Shown: piece by piece, positions 53,882-64,000 of the stretch
Numbering within the stretch: position 1 is the stretch's first letter
Layout: the number at the start of each line of letters is the position of its first letter
Assembly (NCBI GenBank): GCA_025093985.1
Contig: JACAAK010000003.1
Coordinates: 2,108,001-2,172,000 of the forward strand
Length of the DNA stretch: 64,000 nt
Direction: 5' to 3'
From: Calvatia gigantea
Taxonomy: Eukaryota; Basidiomycota; Agaricomycetes; Agaricales; Lycoperdaceae
Notes under the pieces: model-generated
What the model was told of the DNA's origin: nothing
Database searches by the model: none
The model's input: only the letters and a program-made list of their open reading frames with translations
Made by a program: the position numbers and the translations under genes

Positions 53882-55881
53882 ATGGGCATCATTGAAAAGG
53901 TCATTCCGTCACAACTGATTTTACTTTATACTGACCCTTTGTTTCTGCAGATTAAAGAGATCGAGGGTGAGCACGATCGTACTTTAAGTGACGTTGGGAA
54001 TGAGCACTTAATTCCACCCATTTCATAGAGGAGATGGCTCGTAGTATGTACTTCGCGTCCATTCCATTTCATTGTGTTCATTGTTCCTTCTTCAGCGCAG
54101 AAGAACAAGGTGAATCACCGGACGAACACCGAAAGATCACTCCTGATGCTTGACATCCTGGAAGTAGGCCACGGAATACCACCTTGGCTTATTGAAAGCA
54201 AAGCTAGCACGCTACCGCGCACAACTTCTCGAACCTACCTCAAAATCTGGTCCCAGCGGAACGGGATTTGATGTCCAAAAGTCTGGAGATGCTAGAATGG
54301 CTCTGATCGGCTTTCCGTCAGTTGGGAAGGTACGCCCCACCTTAACGAGTACGACGTTCCTGGGGTAAAATGGTAACATCTAGTCAACACTTTTGGGTAA
54401 AGTTACACAGACTGCTTCAGAAACGGCCGCCTATGAATTCACTACCCTAACTGTAAGCTAGATGACAAGCGCCGCACAAGCTGCTAAAAAAGCTGAGCTC
54501 GCCAATAGGCTATACCTGGTGTTATCGAGTATAAAGGTGCTAGAATACAACTCTTGGATCTGCCCGGTATTGTCGAAGGCGCCAGCCAAGGGAGAGGACG
54601 CGGCCGCCAGGTCGTATCGAGTACGTAGAACTCTTTACGCGGTTGCTTCAATCTGACGTTGTCAGCTGCGAAAACCGCGGACCTCATCCTGATCATGCTG
54701 GACGCCACAAAGTCAGACGAACAGCGACGGCTGTTGGAAATTGAACTGGATGCAGTTGGGATACGATTGAATAAACAAAGGCCCGACGTCGTCTTTAAGA
54801 GGAAAACGACAGGTGGAGTATGTAATTCTCTCGTCACACACGAAACAATTCTCAGCTGTCGGGTAACTAGATCACGTTCAATACAACCGTCAAACTCACC
54901 AAGACCGATGAGAGGACAATTCGATCTATCCTGGCTTCCTGTACCCCCATCTCCGTTTCTACGACTTTGTTGTCGCCTAACACCATATATAGATAAGTTG
55001 CATAACTGTGACGTGATGATACGGGAGGACGTGAGCCTGCCCCATCCCTCCAGGCACCCCCGTTTCTGACCATATTTTAGATAACGACAGACGAGTTCAT
55101 CGACGTTCTCATCGGTAAGGGTTTATCATTTGTGTGCACTTACCCAACTTACGTACGTCAGGCACTCGGAAATACATCCCATGTCTGTGTGAGTACTGCA
55201 ACAACATGAGCCCTCACAATCACCAATTACACTTCCAGACGTCTACAACAAGGTTGACGCGATAAGCCTCGAGCAGCTGGACAAGTTGGCGCGCCAGCCT
55301 AACACAGTTGTCATCAGCTGCGAGATGGATCTCAAGTATGTTTCCTTGCACTCAAACTCTGTGGCGTCTGTTCGAAACGATCTGCAGCTTGGACTACCTC
55401 ATAGATCGCTCTTGGGAAGATTTGAATCTTGTGAAAGTGTATACGAAAAAGCGCGGTGCGCACCCTGATTTGACAGACCCAATTTGCTTGAGGAAAGGAG
55501 CGACAATCGAGGTTATATTAGTCTCTTCCATCTTCGATAGATTGGACCCTGATGTCATTGTTTGGCAGGACGTCTGCAACGGCATTCACCGTTCCCTTGC
55601 CGCAAATTTCCGTTATGCGCTTGTATGGTATGTTCTGTCCTCAAAGTGTGGGTGGGTGCGGCTGATTTTCAGTATCCCGTTTTTCAGGGTAAGTTCTACC
55701 GGTCCAACAATCGGTGTTCTAGCTCAGTCTCGGTACCAAGGGGAAATCGAGCAAATTTGCACCGCACGCACAAAAAGTGAGCTTGAATCATCAGGTACAG
55801 GATGAAGATGTGGTCTCAAGTAAGTTTCGTGACACTATGGAATTTGTTTTCTGAAACGTCACCCCAGTTTTCACAAAGTAG
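53882..55881 (+). CDS. RBG2: Developmentally regulated GTP-binding protein, RBG2/DRG2 type
   Basis: OBG-class GTPase that associates with translating ribosomes together with a DFRP/Gir2 partner. About 366 residues in many small exons. MGIIEK joins IKEIEGE, then [20 protein letters not shown] and [35 protein letters not shown] (G1 P-loop, split by an intron after GFPSVGK), [27 protein letters not shown] (G3), [89 protein letters not shown] (G4 NKVD), [20 protein letters not shown], and the C-terminal TGS domain [40 protein letters not shown]. The DVxKSGDAR and GIIEK openings mark DRG2 rather than DRG1. End is VVSIFTK. Confidence 0.92.
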
Positions 55882-56644
55882 TGTTAATGATGTCTTTTTT
55901 ATCTTGTTCGACGGAGCTATGCATTGTTATTGTCTTCGCGTTGGTTAAATTGGTTGAGCACTGATGTCTTGAGTCTTAACGATCGAACCAGCCCGAAATC
56001 TCGGGGATCGCTCCACTTGTACCCTCGGCACCCAGGCTGCTTGACTCTCGTTCGAGTCTAGTCGCAGTTTCGGGTTAGGGCCCGCTGTGAAGGGTTCGGA
56101 AGGGTAAACAGCAATTAATATGGGGATAGGTCCGATGGACCACAAGGTTGAGGGTGATCGGTTGCAGCGGTTGCTTGGGCATAACGCCATTGGGATCACA
56201 AATCGGAACCTCGGCTTTGACTGGTCGAGCATTCCGGATGCACATTTAGAGCTGTAGCTGCTGGTGCTGGAAGATTGAACAGAGTCAGAAACGCGGCGAT
56301 GCAACGCGCCATTCCCGCTTGCGTTCCGTGGTGACTGATGCTATATTTCTGGCATGGTGACGAGTGCCGCACGTCAAAAATCACAAAACCTGTATACTCG
56401 TAAGATGCCGATGATCATCGCCGAAATCTACCACCCTCTGTTTGGATGCTGGTGATGTATCCCCAGGATAACCATAATCAAATCCAGCAATCAAGAACAG
56501 ACGCCCTGTTCCACCTTAAAATTGCAGCTTTCTCCAGAAAATCCCCTATCCCTCAATTCCTGCTTGCCACGCTTAAAGTGAAACTCTGGTTAGCAAGCTT
56601 CTACTCGCACTCCAACAACATTTCAACGGACCTTATCATATTCC
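55882..56644. other. Intergenic, RBG2 to metallo-beta-lactamase hydrolase
   Basis: 763 bp. A 119-codon minus-strand open frame (56304-55945) has no recognised motif and its composition (Ser, Pro, Arg) is not persuasive. Otherwise only promoter and UTR sequence is likely. Confidence 0.45.
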
Positions 56645-58194
56645 ATGCCATCAGCGACACATACTACGGATTCTTCGACTGCTGTCGAACTAATCTTTCT
56701 GGGTACTGGAACGTCGTCGAGTATACCCCACGTCGATTGTCTCACGTATGATCCTGCCACGCAAACGCCATGCAAAGTGTGCCTTTCCACGCTCGCACCC
56801 GAGGGAAAGAAGAATGTACGAAGGAATACCGGCGCGGTACTGCGAGCGAAAGCAAAAGGTGGCCGATCAGTGTAAGTGGACTATTCCTAGTTATCATCCT
56901 CCGATGAAGTCGTGCTCCGTGTCATAGAGGTTATGCTCCACACTGTTGTGACTAACCACGCTTTGATGATGACAGGACGATTGTTATTGATGCTGGCAAG
57001 ACCTTCCAAGCTGCCGCAGTAGAATGGTTCCCAAAGTTTGGTCTGAGGAGGATTGATGCACTATTAATAACCCACGCCCATGCGGACGGTAAGGATATGG
57101 CCTAATATAAGTGTTCCTTGATGACGGCGCTAATCATTTCCGGAGAAAGCGATGAATGGTCTTGATGATCTCAGAGGTGTGTTGGAAATGGGGACTTCTC
57201 TTTGCCCATTTTACTGATTGAAACGAGATTAGGCTGGACCCTGGGTGGGGCGATTCAACCCCATATTGATGTATATTTATCGCAAGATACCTTCACCGAA
57301 GTTCAGAGGTCCTTTCCCTATCTTGTATCCAAGGAATTTGCATCTGGAGGTGGCGATGTATGTCCATCCATGTCACATTCGATGATACTAGAAAACTGAG
57401 CCGCTGACTCAGGTCCCTGATTTCAAATACCACATCATCAATGACAGGGAGCCTTTTGAGATAGAGGACACTGGTATAAAAATAACGCCATTTTCCGGTC
57501 GGTTTTCTCTGGGATTTGTTGTGGCTATCTCAGTTGGCCCTAAGTTTGGTTTTGACAGTTCACCATGGTCGCTATTTTCTCAAGGTTGCCGCCGCCCGCC
57601 TATGTCGTAACGCCCAACGGTACGCTGCCGTCGACACCCACCAAGTCGGGTATCATTCTTCCGTCCTCGAGGCTGTCTTCTCCAACGCCGGAAGAGAAGG
57701 CGACTAAAAAGGCAGAGGCAGTGACTGCCCCAGAACAAGAGGTCATCTACCCATTGCTGTGCTTTGGGTTTAAGATTCAAGAGCAGATGGCATACATCTC
57801 CGATGTCTCTCACATACCCGACCACGTCTGGGAGGTCTTGAGAAGTGAACGTGGTGGTGTTTCTGGACCGCTCCCGGCCCTTGTATTGGACTGCCTCGGC
57901 CTAAGGCCTCACCCGTCACATTTGGGGTTCGCGGGGTCGATCGGGACTGCACGAAGGATCGGAGCGACAAGGACTTACTTGACGGGGTTTAGCCACAAGG
58001 TGGCACATGAGGAGTACGTTACGATGACAGAGATTGTAGGCGGTGAGGTGAAGGGCGATGAAGAACTGACCGAGTCGGAAAGGAAGGGAATTGAACTCGT
58101 CCAGGGTGGAGAGCAACTCTGGGTAAGGCCAGCGCACGACGGACTCAGGTTCTTTGTGAGTGAGGACGGCAGTGTGCGTGATGAGAGCTACTAA
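56645..58194 (+). CDS. Metallo-beta-lactamase-fold hydrolase (PhnP-like)
   Basis: About 390-residue cytosolic hydrolase. MPSATHTTDSSTAVELIFLG then GTGTSSSIPHVDCLT starts the beta-lactamase fold. VIDAGKTFQAAAVEWFPKFG and LRRIDALLITHAHADAMNGL contain the metal-binding HxHxDAxxGLDD motif, followed by DDLRGWTLGGAIQPHIDVYL. ITPFSVHHGRYF has the later His; YISDVSHIPDHVWEVLR and ALVLDCLGLRPHPSHLGFA supply the Asp and His ligands. Fungal relatives carry a PhnP-like arrangement (5'-phosphoribosyl cyclic phosphate diesterase in bacteria); the fungal substrate is unknown. A Cys pair (CKVC) in the loop after TPC suggests an extra structural zinc. Insert of Pro/Ser/Glu between the His-containing strands lies near residues 215-245. 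End is SEDGSVRDESY. Confidence 0.85.
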
Positions 58195-58582
58195 GATACC
58201 TACTTATAATATGGTCGAGTTGGCGGGTATATTGACCTTACAGTACCTTACTGTGTATTGCATATCTAGTTCTACTAATGCGAGGATGATAACTCTCAAG
58301 GACTCAGGACTCAGGACTCAGGACTCAGGACTCAGGACTCAGGACTCAGGACTCAGGAGGGCTGAGGACTTGGCGTTGAGGTGCCTTCCGATTAAGGAAG
58401 GTGTGATGGGGGCGTCTTATTCGCACATCGTCACCTCTGTGGCACTCCGAGAGTCTCCTCCCCCGCTCTTCTTTTTCCCTGTACTAGCGACCCCCTCCCA
58501 CAGACACATAGCAACACCGGATACATTCAGCATTCTGGCCTGTAGTGTCTACGTTTCGGAACTTTAGCAGGGGTCGTTGCCC
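58195..58582. other. Intergenic with heptamer minisatellite
   Basis: 388 bp between the hydrolase and UPS1. Contains the GACTCAG repeat listed separately and, after 58440, a C-rich stretch. No gene seen. Confidence 0.5.
58301..58356 (+). repeat. Tandem GACTCAG x8 minisatellite
   Basis: Eight exact copies of the 7-mer GACTCAG, followed by a decaying edge (GAGGGCTGAGGACT). Lies about 110 bp after the hydrolase stop codon and about 230 bp before the UPS1 start. Confidence 0.97.
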
Positions 58583-59415
58583 ATGAAGTTCTTCTCTCAA
58601 TCCTTCTTATACGAGTACGTACGCAAAATTCATACTCACGTTTTCAGAGAGGAGCGTGGCTTACGCCAAACGTAGCGATCCCTGGTCAATTGTCTCCTTG
58701 GCCTTCTTCCTACGCTATCCGAACCCATATGCTGCTCATGTCGTTTCTTGCGACGTCATTTCGCGTGCACAAACACCGTCGGGCACACTCGTCACCACTC
58801 GTCTCATTCTGAAACGCGGTAATCTTCCACGGTGGTTCCCACAGGGAATGATGTCAAGAGCAGAGTCGTGGATAGTTGAGGAGAGCGAAGTGGACCCTTT
58901 TGGCAAGGTCGTCAATTGTAGGACGCATAATCTTGACCACGTAAAAATCATGCGAGTGGAGGAGTTTGTTCAGTTCCGCCAGAACCCCGAAGGGTAGGAA
59001 AAGTGTCTTCACCTGTCAGCTCGTTATCTTATTTCAATCTCTTTCAGAAAAACACTTCAACACACGGAGGCTCGGATTTTCTCTGGGTTCGGGTGGGGTC
59101 TGACGAAGAAGATTGAGAATCACGGATTGACGCGTTTCAAAGCCAATTTGCAGCGGGTTCGTAATCCTTGGTAGATCAGTTTTATTATTCTCAATTATTG
59201 ACCTGTCTTTCTAGTCTCGTGAAGGTGTCTCCTTGATCCTAAGTCTCATCCGCCAGTCCCGTTTGCAGCCGATGACACTGGGTGGGGAGTCGTTACCTGT
59301 GTCACACATGGAAGAAATCCATAGCTACAACAATGGGGGTACAAAGCCACCGACGCAGTCCCCCATCGGTGCATGGGGAAAACTTAGGTCCTGGTTCTCT
59401 CGATCTCGTTCATAG
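58583..59415 (+). CDS. UPS1: PRELI/MSF1 lipid-transfer protein, UPS1 (PRELID1) type
   Basis: Intermembrane-space carrier that with Mdm35 moves phosphatidic acid to the inner membrane for cardiolipin synthesis. Exon 1 encodes MKFFSQSFLY, and after a GTACGT..CGTAG intron the frame continues DDPWSIVSLAFFLRYPNPYA, AAHVVSCDVISRAQTPSGTL, TTRLILKRGNLPRWFPQGMM, AESWIVEESEVDPFGKVVNC, HNLDHVKIMRVEEFVQFRQN, then TLQHTEARIFSGFGWGLTKK, GLTRFKANLQR and REGVSLILSLIRQSRLQP. The WF/LPRW, ETWIxExSxVDP, NLDHxxIMxVxE and FSSGFGxGLxxKIE stretches are Ups1/PRELI hallmarks, distinct from the UPS2-type copy 20 kb upstream. The tail (about 50 residues) is variable. Confidence 0.9.
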
Positions 59416-59824
59416 ACTTTTAAGTTGACCAAAACTTGTACTTGTATCCGTATTGGCTTTTACTTGCACCCCTCCTCATTAATTTTTCATGGGTTACCCG
59501 GTTTTTTTTGGTTATATACTCTGTTCTGTAGTAGTAACATAACATTCAATGTTTTCTTTATTTTTGGCGCTGTCTGTGCAAGGGCCAGGATTGAGAGGTT
59601 CCGGTGACTAAAGCTTTTGAAAGAATGAGGTGGTGCCGCAGCGGTGATGTCAATGGTTGTCGGCTTCTCCCTTGACTCCCCCTCCTCCGCCCACCAACTT
59701 TCACAAACATTCTGCCCATGTTTTCTAAGTAGGTGTATATTAACCGCAGGGAAACAACTTCGTCGGATTTTTGGTACACACTCTCACCACTTCCGACTTC
59801 AAAGCTTCATCACTCGCGGTTGTG
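59416..59824. other. Intergenic, UPS1 to RIC1
   Basis: 409 bp. T-rich first part (TTTTTTTTGG near 59502) suits the UPS1 3' UTR; the second half should hold the RIC1 promoter. No gene seen. Confidence 0.5.
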
Positions 59825-62800
59825 ATGTATTTTCCAACCTCCGCCGCCCGAGTCCTTTCCACCGTCCCTGCACTACCCAATATTCCTCCAGAACCCATTG
59901 TTTCGACCTGTCCCAGTCCTCGCAAGTCCCTTTTCTGCACTCTTACCAGAAGCGGAGTCACCGTATGGACAGTACGGGTGCGTAAACGTGTTCATTTATG
60001 ACGTTGTCTGACATCCCCAAAAGCCATCTGCTGTACTGGCCTTCCTATCTCGCACACCGACGTCGATAATTGATCACGGAGAGAATGTAGATGTGTGGTG
60101 GTCACCAGATGGCATGCGTATAATAATCCAAGTCCGTCGGTTTACTTTCCTTCCTGGCATCCATAAACGAATGCGCATAGACATCGGAATCATATCTGGT
60201 GCTTGTTTCGGTCGACTATGATGGCGAGGGAGACGTATACCACCCTCCGCCGTTGTTGTTACAAACCATGCGAACTTTCTTGGCTGGTCCCGGGGAAGGG
60301 TTGCCGTTTCAGCCCATTGGTTTGCAATTCGAGGGTGTCGTCCGCGTTGAAGGAACCTTATTAACGTGAGTGTGAACGTCGGGATTCCGCTTCGTTGAAT
60401 GACGGCTGGGACTAGCGTTTCTCCGAAGCAAAACCATCTAATGTTTACGACGAGCAACCCCGCGACTATCCAACGAATGCCGTGGCCGCGAGACGAAGAT
60501 CCCCAGACTCAAGAAAAGGTACATACGTATGATACCTGGATTTTGAACGAAGATGATTTCTCGTGGATGAAGGAACCTGATGGTAAGTACATACTCTCCT
60601 CCTCCTGTTCTCGGTCTGCAGCGGGTTTGCAGCTGGTATCACAAAGATCATACACGGGCGAACGATCGCGGGAGAAGCGTGGATAGCTGCCGACGGACGA
60701 GCGTATTTCGTGCAACTACACGAAGAAGATATCATGGACTATGAACCTGACGTTCATCAAGATCCTGAAGTGGAACCAGTGAGCTCCGTTCCATCGTGTT
60801 TCTCAAAACTTAAAAGTCTGATAAACATCAAGCCACCTCCTCCAAGCATTGCCTCAAAACCTCACCAACGGTTTGGATGGCAAGGGACTTGTATACACGA
60901 CTTCACTATCCCTAAATGGGCCCAGAAGCAACGCCATGTGGACGCCTCTGAAGTCTCATCTACCCAGATTTATCAGGAACCTAAGCGAGCGACTGCTGTT
61001 GCAATCAACACCAAGTTCTCTATTTTCGCCATCGGAACTTACGGGTATTTTGTCCGTACCCTCCCCCTGTGTTCCATCTTAATGTGGAAAAATAGGGGTA
61101 GCCTTGAATTCAAGAATTTTCCATCTCAAGAAGGGATCATGCCGAAATCTCAAGTAATTCAAGTACCCAATCCGTTCCACCGGCCAGTAGGTCAAGTTAG
61201 CGCTCTCGAGTGGAGCTCGGACGGCTACGTTTTGGCAGTTGGATGGATGCATGGATGGGGTGTGTTCAGTGTCGGTGGAAGATGTTTGGCGTCTGGGTTT
61301 GAGGTTGAGGACACTTTTGACGAATCGAGGTATATATGCTATGACACTCGAGGGAAATCGCTGACGGATTTCACCAGGTTGCAGGATATATTTATGGGTG
61401 GAATTCGCAGCCTCGTGAGCTCCCGTTGTCTTTCATTATCGTCGCTCTCCTTAAGCCTACAAATAGTTTTGGGGACCAGGCAATTTCGAGTTACTCCTAC
61501 TAGCTCGACAGCACGCTCAAAGTACAGCGGTACATTTATTCATGCCAGAGTCACGCTAATACCCCTTTTACAGAGATGGATGGCCAGTTATTTGCGATCC
61601 CGTTTGCTAAAAGCGCAACGACGGGACAACATTCGCCCGTGAGTGTACACAGAGTATAGCACAGTGAAGAGTAACGTATACCGTCGGCAGGACAACACTC
61701 GCTACGCTTTCCTCCAAATGGACGACAGGGCCCTTGTGTACAGAGGCGCCGATCAACCGGATATGAGTGTCATCAACCCAGAATCGGATGTCTGGCAACA
61801 CATTAAGGTCATCTGCATTTGTCCATGATACTTTCATGTTAGACTGAAACTGTCACCCCAAGGTTCCACAGCATTACCTTGCAACGAACTGGCCCATCCG
61901 GTATTCCTCCGTTAGTGCAGATGGCCGACTGGTAGCCATCGCCGGTAGGAGAGGACTGATCCATTATAGTTCAGCCTCGGGACGCTGGAAACTCTTCTTG
62001 GATGGAAAACAAGAACAAGCGTTTGCAGTTCGAGGAGGGCTGTTGTGGTTTCATCACGTCCTGATAGCTGCTGTTGAGGTAACTCATTCGTGTCAGGTGT
62101 GTCGGACTCGCCCTATCCTCCATCCTCCTACTGAGATTGGCTGCAGCTGCGACTATATTCCAGAGATCTCGAGCTTAGCAACATCAATGTCCTTCATCGG
62201 GAGATACTCCCCTCCCCTGTTGTCATCTTATCCCTAGTGGATAACTCCCTTCTGGTCTATACTTTGGACAACGCACTGTATCATTACCTGGTGGTCCCGA
62301 CAGCAGATACCATCAAACTGCACCTGTGTGGTAGCATCACCTTTTCTGGGATCATTGCTGCTCCAAGTGCTGTACGCATGCTCAGCTGGATGATTCCGAC
62401 GGCACAGAAACGTAAGTAGGGACTGTGGACTTGTTCCTTGCAGTGGATAATCCAGATTTACTATTCATAGAACTGGGTGACCCGGTAGGCGATCTAGCAG
62501 TGGCTACCGTCTTGATGGTGGTGGGAGGACAGCTAATTCTGTTGAGGCCCCGAAAGGTTTGGTTCCGTACCTTTTCGCGTCCTCTCTCTGACTGTCTACT
62601 CAGTCAGCAGACCAAGAAGTCAAATACGATATGCAAATTTTTGCAGATCGTATCGAGTTTTGCTGGATACATTTGCGCGGTATAGCTGCCCTCGAGAACT
62701 CCTTGTGGGCTTATGATGCACAAGGCATCCGTATCTGGTTAAATGCTCTTACTATTGAGAAACAATCCCTGGAGATAACGAAAGACGTCAAAGAAAGCGT

Positions 62801-63650
62801 GACTATTCCACTGAGTTTCTATCCCCTCTGTTGGTATCTTTTATTTGTACATTTTTGGAAAAGCTACTGATGACGGTTAGCTGTGTTGATGGACAAAGGA
62901 ATCATCATAGGTGCCGACAATGAATTAGCGACAAGATCAAACCTACCTTTTGTCATGTTCAGACACGCAACCAGTGTAAGCAGACCAGTTCGACTTGTAG
63001 CTGACACTATCCTTCTAACTTTGCGCTAGTCACACCTCTTCTTACAGCATATCCTCCTGTATCAACTACAAGCAGGGCAGATTAAAGATGCTGTAGCCTT
63101 CGCTACGCAGTACCAGAACCTTGTCTTCTTCTCTCATGCCTTGGAGATCTTACTCCATACAGTCATCGAGTCCGAGAGCAGTAACAGCGGCGTGAATGGA
63201 GAAGAAAATAACAGGGTCCTACAGACGACCATAGAATTTTTGGACCACTTTGACGTCTGCCTCGATGTAGTAGTTGGTTGTGCGAGGAAGACAGAGATGG
63301 TCCAATGGCGGCGTTTGTTCAGCGCTGTTGGTAACCCCAAACAGCTATTTGAGGTATGACAAGATGAGGTGTCGCAGAAGCGGTTTTACTGATCCTGTAT
63401 CCCATAGACCTGTTTGTCTTCTGGACGCCTTAAAACGGCCGGATCATATCTCCTGGTCCTCCACAATCTTGAACAATTAGATGAAAATAATCACGATGCT
63501 GTCCGGCTGCTCAAGGCCGCTGTGGAGCAAACGGAGTGGCAGTTGTGCCGTCAACTGTTGCGTTTTTTGCATTCAATAGATGAAACGGGAACAGCTCTTC
63601 GGAATGCGTTATCTCAGGTCGACTTGGGTTTGATGGACGTAGGCATTTGA
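59825..63650 (+). CDS. RIC1: RIC1, subunit of the Ric1-Rgp1 GEF for Ypt6/Rab6
   Basis: Guanine-nucleotide exchange subunit that activates Ypt6 on the Golgi for endosome-to-Golgi traffic. Start MYFPTSAARVLSTVPALPNI (59825). WD-type beta strands: TCPSPRKSLFCTLTRSGVTV, ENVDVWWSPDGMRIIIQ, MRTFLAGPGEGLPFQPIGLQ, FEGVVRVEGTLL, NHLMFTTSNPATIQRMPWPR, AAGITKIIHGRTIAGEAW-type segment, CIHDFTIPKWAQKQRHVDAS, AVAINTKFSIFAIGTYG, VSALEWSSDGYVLAVGWMHG. Then the RIC1 region: QHYLATNWPIRYSSVSADGR with LVAIAGRRGLIHYSSASGRW, VDNSLLVYTLDNALYHYLVV, FDVCLDVVVGCARKTEMVQW and WQLCRQLLRFLHSIDETGTA near the C-terminus. About 1,080 residues. Order and wording (LVAIAGRRGLxHYS, EWSxDGYxLAVGW) fit Ric1; partner gene RGP1 is not in the window. 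Confidence 0.9.
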
Positions 63651-64000
63651 CAGGTTTCTATAAGATTTCACCAACACCTGAATTGTTCGGTTAATTAAAC
63701 TTTCGCAACTTTTGGGCTTCACAAGGCTTTGGTGCAAAATGGAATACTCGCGTGTATCTTTTCGGGTCAAACGGCCCCAATCGAGTAGCGAAGCGATTAA
63801 ATGAGAACTTAATACTTATACTTCTGATGCCAGACACGCCACAGGGTCGCCCGTCCGCTTCGGTGTTGTGACCTGGATCTATTCCATTGTCTCTGCGAGG
63901 CCCACGAGGCGTTTTCAATCCCCATCCTTGCGGCCCTTTTCCCATATCTGAGTGGGCGACTCAGATCTTTGGACACCTAATCCTCGCCCCACCAATTGCC
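63651..64000. other. 3' flank after RIC1
   Basis: 350 bp to the window end. An 84-codon minus-strand open frame (63945-63691) shows no motif I know. No RNA gene seen. Confidence 0.4.

Noticed and set aside
55945..56304. 119-codon minus-strand frame between RBG2 and the hydrolase
   Set aside because: No motif, no splice continuity, Ser/Pro/Arg-biased composition as expected for random GC-rich frames.
63691..63945. 84-codon minus-strand frame at the window end
   Set aside because: No recognised family and low-complexity start; too little context.
1..64000. General enrichment of CACGTG
   Set aside because: A rough count of about 14 sites is close to the chance expectation of about 16 in 64 kb; only the close pair before the ABCD transporter was kept as a weak note.
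1..64000. Transposons, CRISPR arrays, bacterial-type operons
   Set aside because: No transposase, reverse transcriptase, long terminal repeats or spaced direct-repeat arrays were found; gene structure is eukaryotic throughout.

Overview
The window is nuclear DNA of a filamentous basidiomycete, most likely an Agaricomycete (mushroom-forming fungus). Genes are dense and on both strands, nearly all split by many short GT-AG introns (about 45-90 nt) with CTGAC/CTAAC-type branch sites. Proteins match fungal families with a basidiomycete flavour (CSL transcription factor, Ssk2/Wis4 MAPKKK, DUF4203 membrane protein). No transposon, rRNA gene, complete tRNA or CRISPR array was seen. All exon joins were worked out by eye from reading frame, splice signals and remembered family motifs; no database search was run.

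Layout. 0-9.6 kb: 3' end of an MFS polyamine-type transporter, mitochondrial ribosomal protein uS17m, prefoldin subunit 6 (-), a very fragmented gamma-glutamyltranspeptidase gene, a PP2C phosphatase (-), a decayed histidine acid phosphatase/phytase relic, and ESCRT-III VPS20. 9.6-22.7 kb: U-box cyclophilin CYP60/PPIL2 (-), an intronless PPR protein, MIM2 (-), an MFS sugar porter with microexons, an MRH4-like DEAD-box helicase, and a DUF4203 membrane protein with a long tail. 22.7-24.45 kb is a gene-poor gap. 24.45-37.3 kb: an unknown 205-residue protein, a CSL (RBP-J-like) transcription factor, RINT1/Tip20 (-), a beta-carbonic anhydrase with a damaged first intron, a HAD-like hydrolase with a GC-AG intron, and a peroxisomal ABCD half-transporter. 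37.6-64 kb: UPS2-type PRELI protein, the very large B-block-binding subunit of TFIIIC (38997-46101), a multi-span membrane protein with an acidic Ser/Thr-rich loop, a Ssk2-type MAPKKK (-), RBG2/DRG2 GTPase, a metallo-beta-lactamase-fold hydrolase, UPS1-type PRELI protein and RIC1.

How the genes relate. They are mostly independent housekeeping genes, but two themes recur. One is mitochondria: uS17m, PPR, MIM2, MRH4-like helicase, both intramitochondrial lipid-transfer proteins (UPS1 and UPS2), and perhaps the PP2C. The other is Golgi/endosome traffic: VPS20, RINT1/Tip20 and RIC1. Several pairs are divergent across 110-350 bp and probably share promoters.

Most interesting observations: a perfect Pol III B-box inside the unusually long first intron of the gene for the B-box-binding TFIIIC subunit (possible autoregulation); runs of 13-19 nt microexons in the sugar porter and gamma-glutamyltranspeptidase genes; a carbonic anhydrase gene that keeps a 3' splice site but has lost its 5' splice site; a non-canonical GC-AG intron beside a 17-nt exon; and the phytase-like pseudogene.
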